64,000 nt of DNA, from assembly GCF_019396325.1 (NCBI RefSeq), contig NZ_JAHKRO010000009.1:62001-126000 (forward strand). The letters are read 5' to 3'. A model generated the notes under the pieces. It did no database searches and was not told the DNA's origin. It saw only the letters and a list, made by a program, of their open reading frames with translations. The first letter of the stretch is position 1, and the number at the start of each line of letters is the position of its first letter. A program made the translations under genes and the position numbers. Below, in pieces: positions 1-8,139 of the stretch. This DNA comes from Nonomuraea ceibae. GTDB lineage: Bacteria; Actinomycetota; Actinomycetes; Streptosporangiales; Streptosporangiaceae.

Positions 1-56
1 CCTCCGAGCGCGACCCGCGCGCCACCGGCGTGCCCAGCACCAAGGGCGTGCTGTGA
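1..56 (+). CDS. hisB: HisB C-terminus (imidazoleglycerol-phosphate dehydratase), partial
   Basis: Only the last 17 codons are in the window, ending in TGA at 54-56. The visible tail, with GVPSTKG near the end, is the typical C-terminus of imidazoleglycerol-phosphate dehydratase, the sixth step of histidine synthesis. It lies directly upstream of hisH, priA and hisF. The next gene starts inside its stop codon (GTGA, 53-56), so the two are translationally coupled. The call rests on a short tail plus context. Confidence 0.85.
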   Translation, partial: SERDPRATGVPSTKGVL

Positions 57-208
57 CCGGCAACGTGATCGCCGTCGTCATGGTGTTCCTCGGCATGTTC
101 CTGGTCGGCGGCGTGGTCTCGCTGTACAAGCAGGGGCTCAAGATCGGCGCCGCGATCTGCGGCGTCGGCGCCGCCATGGCGATCACCGCGGGGGTGATGT
201 GGTGGTGA
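53..208 (+). CDS. small membrane protein inside the his operon
   Basis: This is a 51-residue protein with a GTG start overlapping the hisB stop. It has two hydrophobic stretches: residues 4-24, rich in Val, Phe, Leu and Gly, and residues 32-50, with several Ala and Gly. A short KQGLK-type basic turn separates them, which suggests a hairpin of two membrane helices. Its stop at 206-208 lies inside the likely hisH start. I recall small membrane proteins at this place in other actinomycete his operons, but no function is known to me. The overlaps on both sides argue that it is really translated. Confidence 0.7.
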   Translation: MTGNVIAVVMVFLGMFLVGGVVSLYKQGLKIGAAICGVGAAMAITAGVMWW

Positions 209-837
209 GCCGCGTCGTCGTGCTCGACTACGGGTCGGGCAACCTGCGCTCGGCCGAGCGTGCGCTGGCCAGGGTCGGCGCCGACGTCACGGTCACCGCC
301 GACTTCGACGCCGCGCTGGAGGCCGACGGCCTCGTCGTGCCCGGCGTCGGCGCGTTCGCCGCCTGCATGGCCGGGCTCAAGGGCGTGCGCGGCGAGCAGA
401 TCATCGGCAGGCGGCTGGCCGGCGGCCGGCCCGTGCTCGGCATCTGCGTCGGCATGCAGATCCTGTTCGCCCGCGGCGTCGAGCACGGCGTGGAGACCGA
501 GGGCTGCGGCGAGTGGCCCGGCGCGGTCGAGCGCCTGGAGGCGCCGGTGCTGCCCCACATGGGCTGGAACACCGTCAAGGCCCCCCAGGGCAGCGTGCTG
601 TTCGCCGGCCTCGACGCCGCCACCCGCTTCTACTTCGTGCACTCCTACGGCGTGCGCGAGTGGGAGCTGCGACCCGGCGACGGGTTCGCCGAGCCGGTGG
701 TGACCTGGGCCGAGCACGGCGTGCCGTTCGTCGCCGCCGTCGAGAACGGCCCGCTCATGGCCACCCAGTTCCACCCGGAGAAGTCCGGCGACGCCGGGGC
801 CGCGCTGCTGGCCAACTGGCTCGGCACCCTTGAGTAA
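205..837 (+). CDS. hisH: imidazole glycerol phosphate synthase, glutaminase subunit HisH
   Basis: HisH releases ammonia from glutamine and channels it to HisF, which makes IGP and AICAR. The class I amidotransferase triad is visible: Cys81 in GICVGMQ, and His190 and Glu192 in FHPEKSG. The N-terminal VLDYGSGN motif is also typical. At 210 residues the length is normal. GTG codons at 199, 202 and 205 are all possible starts. I chose 205 because it overlaps the previous stop as GTGA, the pattern also seen at hisB. Its partner hisF lies about 1.5 kb downstream in the same operon. Confidence 0.95.
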   Translation: MSRVVVLDYGSGNLRSAERALARVGADVTVTADFDAALEADGLVVPGVGAFAACMAGLKGVRGEQIIGRRLAGGRPVLGICVGMQILFARGVEHGVETEGCGEWPGAVERLEAPVLPHMGWNTVKAPQGSVLFAGLDAATRFYFVHSYGVREWELRPGDGFAEPVVTWAEHGVPFVAAVENGPLMATQFHPEKSGDAGAALLANWLGTLE

Positions 838-1159
838 GGAGCGGGCGCGCCGCCGCGCCGAGCGTGAGGCCGAACGGGCCCGGGCCATGCGGATCAACGA
901 GGAGCGCCAGGCCCGCCGGGCGCGCCGCCGCGCCCGCCTGACCCGGCTCGTCCCACGCCCGGTGCGGGTGGCCCGCCAGGGCGGCCTGCTCGCCCGCCGC
1001 CACCGCGCGCAGAACGCGGTCGTCGCGCTCGCTTTCCTGCTCGTCCAGGCGCTCGCCTGGCTGCTGTGGGGCTCGCCGTTGCTGAGCTTCGGCGTCCTCG
1101 TCTTCTCACTGCTGCTCTTTCCCGTGCTCGTGACCCTCGCTTTCGACCGGAGGACCTGA
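830..1159 (+). CDS. basic, two-helix membrane protein between hisH and priA
   Basis: This is a 109-residue protein of unknown function. Residues 1-60 are extremely rich in Arg, Ala and Glu and look like a charged, helical cytoplasmic part. Residues 62-80 and 84-103 are hydrophobic and probably form two membrane helices. The TTG at 830 overlaps the hisH stop by 8 bases; an ATG at 889 is an alternative start. The stop shares one base with the priA start (TGATG, 1157-1161), so the gene is embedded in the operon. I cannot assign a role. Confidence 0.6.
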   Translation: MSKERARRRAEREAERARAMRINEERQARRARRRARLTRLVPRPVRVARQGGLLARRHRAQNAVVALAFLLVQALAWLLWGSPLLSFGVLVFSLLLFPVLVTLAFDRRT

Positions 1160-1881
1160 TGTCGCTCGTTTTGCTCCCCGCCGTGGACGTGGCCGACGGC
1201 CAGGCCGTACGCCTCGTCCAGGGTGAGGCCGGCACCGAGACCGGCTACGGCGAGCCGCTGGCCGCCGCGCTGGCCTGGCAGGAGGCGGGCGCCGAGTGGA
1301 TCCATCTGGTCGACCTCGACGCCGCGTTCGGCCGGGGCTCCAACCGTGAGCTGATCACCGACCTGATCGGCCGGCTGGACGTGAACGTGGAGCTGTCCGG
1401 CGGCATCCGCGACGACGCCTCGCTCGCCGCGGCGCTGGCGACCGGCTGCCGCCGCGTCAACATCGGCACGGCCGCGCTGGAGAACCCCGAGTGGTGCCGC
1501 CGGATCATCGCCGAGCACGGCGACAAGATCGCGGTCGGCCTGGACGTGCGCGGCACCACGCTCGCCGCCCGGGGCTGGACCGAGGACGCCGGCGACCTGT
1601 GGGAGGTGCTGGAGCGGCTGGAGGCCGACGGCTGCCAGCGCTACGTGGTCACCGACGTCACCAAGGACGGCACCCTGCGCGGCCCCAACCTCGACCTGCT
1701 GCGGGAGGTGTGCTCGCGCACCGACAAACCCGTCGTGGCCAGCGGCGGAGTCTCGTCTCTCGACGATCTGGTGGCACTGTCTTCTCTCGTTCCCGTCGGC
1801 GTGGAAGGTGCCATCGTGGGCAGGGCCCTGTACGCCCGGGCGTTCACGCTGGAAAGCGCGCTGGCCGCGGTGGGCGAGTAG
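1159..1881 (+). CDS. priA: bifunctional HisA/TrpF isomerase PriA
   Basis: This is a (beta/alpha)8 isomerase of 240 residues. In actinobacteria this enzyme catalyses both the ProFAR isomerisation of histidine synthesis (HisA) and the phosphoribosyl-anthranilate isomerisation of tryptophan synthesis (TrpF). Visible features are the catalytic Asp10 in PAVDVADGQ, the second acid Asp129 in GLDVRG, and the phosphate-binding ELSGGIR and ASGGVSS loops. No trpF accompanies the trpCBA genes further on, which fits a dual role. That dual activity is inferred from the family, not tested. Confidence 0.93.
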   Translation: MSLVLLPAVDVADGQAVRLVQGEAGTETGYGEPLAAALAWQEAGAEWIHLVDLDAAFGRGSNRELITDLIGRLDVNVELSGGIRDDASLAAALATGCRRVNIGTAALENPEWCRRIIAEHGDKIAVGLDVRGTTLAARGWTEDAGDLWEVLERLEADGCQRYVVTDVTKDGTLRGPNLDLLREVCSRTDKPVVASGGVSSLDDLVALSSLVPVGVEGAIVGRALYARAFTLESALAAVGE

Positions 1882-1901
1882 TGACGCCGGGAGGGGGCGT
1901 G

Positions 1902-2306
1902 ATGGGCACCATGAGCATGGAAAGCACCGGCATGCGGGTGTTCTCCGGAGGCGTCTGGGAGGAGAAGTACGGTTACGCGCGCGCGGTGGTCGTGGGCAAC
2001 CGGGTCATCGTCTCGGGCTGCACCTCCACCGTCGACGGCGAGGTCCGTCACGTCGGCGACGCCTACCGGCAGAGCCGCACCGCGATCCAGATCGCGCTGG
2101 AGGCCGTGGAGATGGGCGGGCTGTCCCGCCAGGACGTCGTCATGGTCCGCTACTACGTGGTCGAGCACCGTCACTTCGACCTGGCCGGCCAGGCCATCGC
2201 CGAGTCGTTCGGCGACGTGCGGCCCGCCTGCACCGGGGTGCGGGTGGCCGGGCTGGTGGACCCGCGGATGCTTGTCGAGATCGAGATAGAGGCACACCGA
2301 GCATGA
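1902..2306 (+). CDS. RidA family (YjgF/YER057c) protein in the his operon
   Basis: This is a 134-residue protein of the RidA family, whose members hydrolyse reactive enamine/imine intermediates from PLP enzymes. Typical elements are an N-terminal beta strand with [13 protein letters not shown], the VIVSGCT segment, the central QIALEAVE helix and the C-terminal VEIEIEA strand with Arg in the RPACTGVR loop. The ATG at 1902 follows a GAGGGG ribosome site. GTG 1881 and ATGs 1911 and 1917 are also possible starts. Its stop overlaps the hisF start as ATGA, so it is translated with hisF. Confidence 0.85.
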   Translation: MGTMSMESTGMRVFSGGVWEEKYGYARAVVVGNRVIVSGCTSTVDGEVRHVGDAYRQSRTAIQIALEAVEMGGLSRQDVVMVRYYVVEHRHFDLAGQAIAESFGDVRPACTGVRVAGLVDPRMLVEIEIEAHRA

Positions 2307-3064
2307 CCGTAGCCGTGAGGGTGATCCCCTGCCTGGACGTCGACGCCGGCAGGGTCGTCAAGGGCGTCAACTTCGCCAACCTGCGTGACGCGGGCGACCC
2401 GGTCGAGCTGGCCAGGCGCTATGACGAGGAGGGTGCCGACGAGCTCACCTTCCTCGACATCACCGCCTCGTCGGGCGAGCGCGAGACCATGCTCGACGTG
2501 GTGCGCCGCACCGCCGAGCAGGTGTTCATCCCGCTGACCGTCGGCGGCGGGGTGCGTTCGGTCGACGACGTCAACCGGCTGCTGCGGGCCGGGGCCGACA
2601 AGGTGTCGCTCAACACCGCCGCGATCGCCAGGCCGGAGCTGCTGACCGAGGCGTCGCGGCGCTTCGGCGCGCAGTGCGTGGTGCTGTCGGTCGACGCGCG
2701 GCGGGCGCCGGGCACGGCGAGCGGCTTCGAGGTGACCACCCACGGTGGCCGGCGCGGCACCGGCATCGACGCGGTGGAGTGGGCCGCCCGGGGCGAGGAG
2801 CTGGGCGTGGGCGAGATCCTGCTCAACTCCATGGACGGCGACGGCACGCTCGACGGCTACGACCTGGAGATGCTGCGCGCGGTGCGGGCCGCCGTGCGGG
2901 TGCCGGTGATCGCCAGCGGTGGCGCGGGGCGGCTGGAGGACTTCCCGCCGGCCGTCGCCGCGGGCGCCGACGCGGTGCTGGCGGCCAGCGTCTTCCACTT
3001 CGGCACGCTGAAGATCGGCGAGGTGAAGGAGACGCTGCGGACGGCGGGCCACCCGGTCCGCTAG
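2303..3064 (+). CDS. hisF: imidazole glycerol phosphate synthase, cyclase subunit HisF
   Basis: HisF is a TIM-barrel cyclase that uses ammonia from HisH to convert PRFAR to IGP and AICAR. The catalytic acids are Asp12 in CLDVDAGR and Asp131 in SVDARR. The VGGGVRS and ASGGAG phosphate loops are intact, and the length of 253 residues is normal. It is the last gene of this his run. Its TAG stop lies inside a CTAG palindrome shared with the stop of the convergent gene, so no terminator fits between them. Confidence 0.96.
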   Translation: MTVAVRVIPCLDVDAGRVVKGVNFANLRDAGDPVELARRYDEEGADELTFLDITASSGERETMLDVVRRTAEQVFIPLTVGGGVRSVDDVNRLLRAGADKVSLNTAAIARPELLTEASRRFGAQCVVLSVDARRAPGTASGFEVTTHGGRRGTGIDAVEWAARGEELGVGEILLNSMDGDGTLDGYDLEMLRAVRAAVRVPVIASGGAGRLEDFPPAVAAGADAVLAASVFHFGTLKIGEVKETLRTAGHPVR

Positions 3065-4434
3065 AAGGCCCGCATGTGCTGGAACAGCTCGTAGGAGGCG
3101 TCGCGGGCGGCGAACGCCGCCGCCTCGGACCGTTTGACGGCCAGGTAGGCGGAGGCGCGCAGCGGCCCGAGCGCCTCCATGAGCACCGGGTCGGCCTCCA
3201 GCGCGTCGAGGGCCTCGGTCAGCGACGACGGCAGCCGCGGGTAGCGGCCGGGCCGGGTGTCGGGGTCGACGTCCACGGCCTCGCCCGGGTCGAGCCTGCG
3301 GCGGACGCCGTCGAGCCCGGCGTGGATGACCGCGCCGAGGGCCAGGTAGGGGTTGGCCGAGGAGTCGGAGGGCTTCAGCTCCAGGTTGGGCTCGCCGCTC
3401 TCGCCGAGCGGGGAGCAGATCCGTACGGCGGCCTCGCGGTTGTCGGGGCCGTGCACGGCGTAGGCGCCGGCCCACATGCGCGGCGCCAGGCGGCGGAAGC
3501 TGTTGACGCTGCCGCAGGTGAGCGCGGTCAGCGCGGGCAGGTGGGCGAGCAGCCCGCCGACGAACCAGTCACGCACAGCTCCCTCGCCGCCACTGTCACC
3601 GTCGAAGAGGTTACGGGATTCGCGCCACAGGGACAGGTGCAGGTGCGCGCCGTTGCCCGCCTGGTCGGCCAGCGGCTTGGGGGCCAGCGACGCCCACATG
3701 GACATGCGCAGCGCCACGCCGCGCACGGTCTCGCGGTAGAGGACGTGGTTGTCGGCGGCCCGCAGCGCGGGCGCGTGCCGCACGGTCAGCTCCTGCTGGC
3801 CGGGGCCGAGCTCCGGATGGTAGTGCTCGACCCGCAGCCCCTGCGTCTCCAGGGCGCGGACCAGCTTGATCGTGTAGTCGTGGGCGGTGTCGAAGCCGTG
3901 ACCGGCGTAGCACAGCGAGTCGTCGAGCGGCACCAGCCGGTCGGGCCCGCCGGACGGGTCGGGCAGCCGCCGCCCCAGCGTGAACTCCGGCTCGAACGCG
4001 GCCAGCAGCGTGTAGCCCTCGCCGGCGAGCAGCGCGATCGCGTCCTTGAGGAAGGTGCGCGGGCAGGCCGCCCAGGGCGAGCCGTCGGGAAGGCGCAGAT
4101 CCGACAGCATGGCCGCGGCCCCCGGCGCGTGGGGGAGCGGGACGTACGTCGACGGGTCGGGGACGATGCGGACCTCGCCCACCGGACCCAGGTGCTCGAC
4201 CTCCTGCAACTGGTCGAGCATGTTCATCGCCATCATGGCCACCGTGTGCCCGATGCCCGTGTTGAGCCGTTCCGCGAGGCGCGACCGCGAGGCGGCCTTG
4301 CCCCGGATGACGCCGCCGTGGTCGGCGTACAGGAACCGGATCAGCTCGACGCCCTCGAGCTCGGTGCGCTCGAGGATCCGCCTGACCGCGGGGTCAGGCT
4401 GGACGGGCTTGGCAACGGCTGGGCGATCTCTCAT
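3061..4434 (-). CDS. glutamine-synthetase-like ligase (GlnA3/GlnA4 type)
   Basis: This 457-residue protein has the glutamine synthetase fold. Metal and substrate motifs are visible: Glu148 and Glu150 in FEPEF, two acids in the PELGPGQQE segment (208 and 215), NGAHLHLS (about 261-268), Arg333 in the PDNREA loop, and Glu352. The Arg normally two residues after that last Glu is Lys354. Such changes occur in GS-like proteins that glutamylate polyamines or other amines rather than ammonia, so the substrate is left open. The ATG at 4434 was chosen over upstream extension because GS homology begins there. A perfect inverted repeat abuts the start. Confidence 0.8.
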   Translation of the reverse strand: MRDRPAVAKPVQPDPAVRRILERTELEGVELIRFLYADHGGVIRGKAASRSRLAERLNTGIGHTVAMMAMNMLDQLQEVEHLGPVGEVRIVPDPSTYVPLPHAPGAAAMLSDLRLPDGSPWAACPRTFLKDAIALLAGEGYTLLAAFEPEFTLGRRLPDPSGGPDRLVPLDDSLCYAGHGFDTAHDYTIKLVRALETQGLRVEHYHPELGPGQQELTVRHAPALRAADNHVLYRETVRGVALRMSMWASLAPKPLADQAGNGAHLHLSLWRESRNLFDGDSGGEGAVRDWFVGGLLAHLPALTALTCGSVNSFRRLAPRMWAGAYAVHGPDNREAAVRICSPLGESGEPNLELKPSDSSANPYLALGAVIHAGLDGVRRRLDPGEAVDVDPDTRPGRYPRLPSSLTEALDALEADPVLMEALGPLRASAYLAVKRSEAAAFAARDASYELFQHMRAF

Positions 4435-4488
4435 CCTGTCTGCGTAACACGACTTGGCAGCGCGGGGAAGCCAATTGACGCAGACAGG
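4435..4488. repeat. perfect 11-bp inverted repeat at the start of the GS-like gene
   Basis: CCTGTCTGCGT at 4435-4445 and its exact complement ACGCAGACAGG at 4478-4488 are separated by 32 bases. One arm touches the ATG (4434) of the GS-like gene. The other arm lies 8 bases from the end of the small membrane-protein gene (4497). It could be a looped operator, or a hairpin in the leader that covers the start region. No conventional ribosome-binding site is visible. Confidence 0.6.
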
Positions 4489-4496
4489 ACCGCGCT

Positions 4497-4658
4497 TCAG
4501 GTCAAAACACTGCTGAAGAAGACAGCCAGTTGATTGGCTCCTTGGACGATCCCATCGAACACACCGTTGACCGCGGCGGCGGCTTCGGCCGGCCGGGTGA
4601 ACAGGTAGAAGATCACGAACGCGACGGCCACGTACGTGATCACCTTCTTGACCTGCAT
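4497..4658 (-). CDS. small conserved membrane/secreted protein
   Basis: This is a 53-residue protein starting MQVKKVITY, with one hydrophobic helix at residues 6-21 followed by an Ala-rich stretch and a moderately hydrophobic C-terminus. The first part resembles a signal anchor. The ATG at 4658 is preceded by a perfect AGGAGG (4665-4670) six bases away, so the start is secure; an upstream ATG at 4679 is less likely. I recall similar very short proteins in other actinomycetes without an assigned function. Confidence 0.7.
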   Translation of the reverse strand: MQVKKVITYVAVAFVIFYLFTRPAEAAAAVNGVFDGIVQGANQLAVFFSSVLT

Positions 4659-4688
4659 GGGGGGCCTCCTGCAGTCCATTCCCAGCCG

Positions 4689-4734
4689 TATATACCCGGA
4701 TCTGGGCGGTCACTAGGCATCTTCTGTGAAGATG
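4689..4734 (-). promoter_or_regulatory. candidate promoter and operator between small gene and MerR gene
   Basis: Reading the minus strand, a TATATA box at 4689-4694 lies about 30 bases upstream of the small gene's start and is a good -10 candidate. Just upstream is a 17-bp palindrome, CATCTTC-TGT-GAAGATG (4718-4734). A MerR-type regulator is transcribed the opposite way from 4911, so the palindrome is a reasonable operator for it. This is inferred from position and symmetry only. Confidence 0.4.
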
Positions 4735-4910
4735 TTCATGATCCTAACCGGGGGGCTTGTTTCCTGTGTCATCGTACGGCCTGCGGGCGTGGCGGGGGCG
4801 CCATACGGGCCGGTGGTTCGGTGATGTGACGGGAGCGACAGACCCTGGATGGATAGCGACACTCTCCAATGGCTAGACTTTCCGCAATCCGCGAGAAGGG
4901 AGCCGCGAGC

Positions 4911-5549
4911 GTGCGCATGGCCGGTCTGAGCGCCGCCACCGGGGTGCCGGTGCCGACGATCAAGTACTACCTGAGGGAGGGGCTGCTGCCGCCCGGCCGG
5001 CCGCTGGCCCGCAACCAGGCCGAGTACGGGCCCGCGCACGTGCGGCGGCTGAAGCTGGTGCGGGCGCTGGCCGACTACGGCGGGCTGAGCATCGCCGCGA
5101 TCGCCGGGCTGGTGCGCCACCTCGACGACCCGGGCGTGAGCGCGGGCGAGCTGCTGGCCGAGGCGCAACCCGCCGTGGCCGCGCCCGAGGAGCCGGGCCC
5201 CGCCCCGGGCTCCGGCGCCGCGGCGGAGCGGGCACGGGACCAGGTGGCCGCCCTGCTGGCCAGGAGGGGCTGGGAGGGCTTGGCGGATCATCCGTCGGCG
5301 GCCACGCTCACCGGCGTCCTGGCGAGCCTCCTGGAGCTGGGGCTCGACGACGTGCTCGAGGGGCTGGACGACTACGCCGAAGCGGCCGAGGCGGCGGCCT
5401 CGGCCGACGTGCGCATCCTGGGGGACGTGACCGACCGGGAGCGGGCGGTCGAGGTCGTGGCGCTCGGCACCCTGCTCGGCGACACGCTCATCGCCGCCCT
5501 GCGCAGGCTCGCCCAGGCCCGCCTGGCGGAGGACACGTACCAGAGCTAG
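4911..5549 (+). CDS. MerR family transcriptional regulator
   Basis: The N-terminal 70 residues form a MerR winged helix: MAGLSAATGVP, then TIKYYLREGLLPP and the arm VRRLKLVRAL. The rest is a helical, Ala/Leu/Glu-rich domain with no cysteines suited to metal binding, so a metal sensor is unlikely and an organic ligand or stress signal is possible. The GTG at 4911 follows GAAGGGA, and a TAGACT box at 4874-4879 could be its -10. An ATG at 4869 would lie upstream of that box, so I prefer 4911 (212 residues). Targets are unknown. Confidence 0.85.
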   Translation: MRMAGLSAATGVPVPTIKYYLREGLLPPGRPLARNQAEYGPAHVRRLKLVRALADYGGLSIAAIAGLVRHLDDPGVSAGELLAEAQPAVAAPEEPGPAPGSGAAAERARDQVAALLARRGWEGLADHPSAATLTGVLASLLELGLDDVLEGLDDYAEAAEAAASADVRILGDVTDRERAVEVVALGTLLGDTLIAALRRLAQARLAEDTYQS

Positions 5550-5571
5550 ACGTAGCTAGACGTACGGGGGA

Positions 5572-6213
5572 CTAGACGCCCAGGCGGGCGCTGCGCAGCC
5601 GCTCGACGGCGCCAGGGTCGCCGGTCAGGTCGACCCTGGCGTGCGCCTGGCGGCCGAAGCAGAACAGCAGCAGCTCGCCCGCGTCGCCCGTCACCTCGAC
5701 CTTGGGGCCCTCGCCCGCGCCGCCGAGCAGCACCGAGCGCGCCCCGCCGGAGCCGCGCCGGTGCAGCACCACGCCCACGGGGGCGCGGCGCAGCATCAGC
5801 TTGGCCATGGCCGACAGCCGCTTCCAGATGTGGTCGTCGAAGTCCGCGGGCAGCTCGCGCGGCTCCCAGGAGGGCTGGGCGCGGCGCACGTCCTCGTGGT
5901 GGACGAAGTACTCCAGCGTGTTGACGGCCGAGTCGAGGAAGGGCGCCAGCCCGTAGACGCCGCCGGGCCTGCGGACGAGGGCGACCAGCTCGGGGAAGGG
6001 GTGGCGGTCCTTCAGCGACTGCTGCACCGAGGCCGTGCGGCCCGACAGCGCCCGGATCGCGATGCCGGGCAGCGCGTCGAGCCTGCGCTCGCGCAACACC
6101 AGGTGGGCGGCCAGGTCGTAGGAGTCCCATCCCGCGCAGAGCGTCGGGGCGCCGGGGCCGAGCCGGTCGAACAGATCGCAGAGCGCCGCGCGTTCGTCAC
6201 GAGCATGAGTCAC
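5572..6213 (-). CDS. TIGR03085-like DinB/maleylpyruvate-isomerase fold protein
   Basis: This 213-residue protein matches the actinobacterial TIGR03085 group of the DinB-like four-helix bundle, which is related to mycothiol-dependent isomerases and transferases. Landmarks are CAGWDSYDLAAHLVLRERR near the N-terminus, where His is a usual metal ligand, and the central NTLEYFVHHEDVRR with a second His cluster. This suggests a mycothiol- or metal-linked function, but the substrate is unknown. The start is GTG 6213, because an ATG two bases upstream is out of frame. It is divergent from the ABC operon. Confidence 0.75.
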   Translation of the reverse strand: MTHARDERAALCDLFDRLGPGAPTLCAGWDSYDLAAHLVLRERRLDALPGIAIRALSGRTASVQQSLKDRHPFPELVALVRRPGGVYGLAPFLDSAVNTLEYFVHHEDVRRAQPSWEPRELPADFDDHIWKRLSAMAKLMLRRAPVGVVLHRRGSGGARSVLLGGAGEGPKVEVTGDAGELLLFCFGRQAHARVDLTGDPGAVERLRSARLGV

Positions 6214-6303
6214 ATGCCAACCTTACGCCAGGGGAATAACGGGATGATCAGACGTGATACTGACTTACGTAGTTATAGCGGGCAGTGAAGGGAAGCTTCA
6301 GGA

Positions 6304-8139
6304 GTGGCGAACAAGGTCACCTCGGCCGTCATGCGTCAAGGGCTGCGTGTCCTTGGGGTGGCCATTCGTACGGAGAAGGCGATGTTCGCCGCCGCGGTCG
6401 TGGCGAGCGCGCTCTACGGCGGCATGACCGTCGCCTCGGCATGGGCACTCGGGTGGGCCACCGAGCACGTCGTGATGCCCGCGTTCACCGCCGGCGAGAC
6501 CGCGGCGGGCGCGATGTGGACCGGCGTGCTGCTCATCCTCGGCACCGCCCTGCTCAAGTCCATCGGCGTGGCCGGGCGGCGCATCCTGGCCGGTGTCATC
6601 CAGTACCGGATGCAGGCCCGCTCCCGCCGCGACGTCACCAAGCAGTATCTGCGGCTGCCGCTCGCCTGGCACCACCGCCACCCCACCGGCCAGCTGCTGT
6701 CCAACGCCAGCGCCGACGCCGAGGCCGCCTGGGCGCCGCTCGCGCCGCTGCCGATGGCCGTCGGCGTCGTCGTCATGCTGCTCACCGCGGCCGTCGGCAT
6801 GCTGCTCACCGACCTCATGCTCGCCCTGGTCGGCTTCCTCATCTTCCCGGCCATCGCCGTGCTCAACCTCGTCTACCAGCGCAGGCTCAGCCCGCTCGCC
6901 ACCCGGGCCCAGCAGTTGCGCGCCGAGGTCAGCGAGATCGCGCACGAGAGCTTCGACGGCGCCCTCGTCGTCAAGACGCTCGGCCGCGAGGACCTGGAGA
7001 CCGACCGCTTCCGCCGCCGCGCCCACGAGCTGCGCGACGCCAACATCGCCGTCGGCAAGGTGCGCGGCCTGTTCGACCCGCTGCTGGAGGCGCTGCCCAC
7101 GCTCGGCGTGCTCGCCGTCCTGGCCGTCGGCGCGCTGCGGCTGTCCACCGGCTCCATCGAGGCCGGGCAACTCGTCCAGGTCGCCTACCTGTTCACGCTG
7201 CTGTCGTTCCCGATCCGGGCGCTCGGCTGGGTGCTGGCCGAGCTGCCGCGCAGCGTCGTCGGCTGGACCCGCGTCCAGGCCGTGCTCGACGCCGAGGGCT
7301 CGATGGACTACGGCCAGGCCGCCGCCGACCGCGACGAGCCCGCCGCCCTGGCCGTCTCCGGCGTCTCCTACTCCTACGGCGACGCCGAGGTGCTGCACGA
7401 CGTCACCTTCGACGTGCCCGCCGGGCGCACCGTCGCGCTCGTCGGCCCCACAGGCTCCGGCAAGTCCACGCTCGTCCAGCTGCTCGTCCGCCTCGTCGAC
7501 CCCGACTCGGGCCGCGTCGCGCTCGACGGCGTCGACCTGCGCGACCTCGCGTACGGCAAGCTCGCCGAGTCGGTCGCGCTGGTGCCGCAGCAGACGTTCC
7601 TGTTCGACGACTCCGTACGCGGCAACATCGCGCTCGACCTGCCCCTCGACGACGACGAGGTGTGGGGCGCGCTGCGCGTCGCCCAGGCCGACGGCTTCGT
7701 CACCCGCCTCGGCGACGGGCTCGACACCCGCGTCGGCGAGCGCGGCGCCTCCCTGTCCGGCGGCCAGCGCCAGCGCCTCGCGCTGGCCCGCGCCGTCGTC
7801 CGACGCCCCCGCCTGCTCATCCTCGACGACGCCACCTCCAGCGTGGACCCGCAGGTCGAGGCCAAGATCCTGTACGGGCTCCGGGACCGGGCACAGGCCT
7901 CGACCGTCGTGGTCGTCGCCTACCGGATGGCCACCATCGCCCTCGCCGACGAGGTCGTCTTCCTGGAGCACGGCCGCGTCGCCGACCGCGGGACCCACGA
8001 CGAACTGATCAAGCGGTGCGAGGGCTACCGCAACCTGGTGACGGCCTACGAGCGCGAGGAGGCCGAACGGGCCGCCCTCGACCTCGACGGCAGCACTCAA
8101 CTCGGCACCGACGCCGAAGAGGAAGGGGTCAGCGCGTGA
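6304..8139 (+). CDS. ABC exporter half-transporter with degenerate ATP site
   Basis: This 611-residue protein has an exporter-type six-helix membrane domain (about 20-330) fused to an ATPase domain. Walker A is at about 380 (GPTGSGKST) and the signature LSGGQ at 484-488 is canonical. The catalytic Glu after Walker B is Asp509 (LDDATSS) and the switch His is Tyr540 (AYRMAT). Such changes mark the non-hydrolysing site of heterodimeric exporters. The GTG start has only weak ribosome-site sequence. Its stop overlaps the next gene by four bases. The substrate is unknown. Confidence 0.92.
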   Translation: MANKVTSAVMRQGLRVLGVAIRTEKAMFAAAVVASALYGGMTVASAWALGWATEHVVMPAFTAGETAAGAMWTGVLLILGTALLKSIGVAGRRILAGVIQYRMQARSRRDVTKQYLRLPLAWHHRHPTGQLLSNASADAEAAWAPLAPLPMAVGVVVMLLTAAVGMLLTDLMLALVGFLIFPAIAVLNLVYQRRLSPLATRAQQLRAEVSEIAHESFDGALVVKTLGREDLETDRFRRRAHELRDANIAVGKVRGLFDPLLEALPTLGVLAVLAVGALRLSTGSIEAGQLVQVAYLFTLLSFPIRALGWVLAELPRSVVGWTRVQAVLDAEGSMDYGQAAADRDEPAALAVSGVSYSYGDAEVLHDVTFDVPAGRTVALVGPTGSGKSTLVQLLVRLVDPDSGRVALDGVDLRDLAYGKLAESVALVPQQTFLFDDSVRGNIALDLPLDDDEVWGALRVAQADGFVTRLGDGLDTRVGERGASLSGGQRQRLALARAVVRRPRLLILDDATSSVDPQVEAKILYGLRDRAQASTVVVVAYRMATIALADEVVFLEHGRVADRGTHDELIKRCEGYRNLVTAYEREEAERAALDLDGSTQLGTDAEEEGVSA

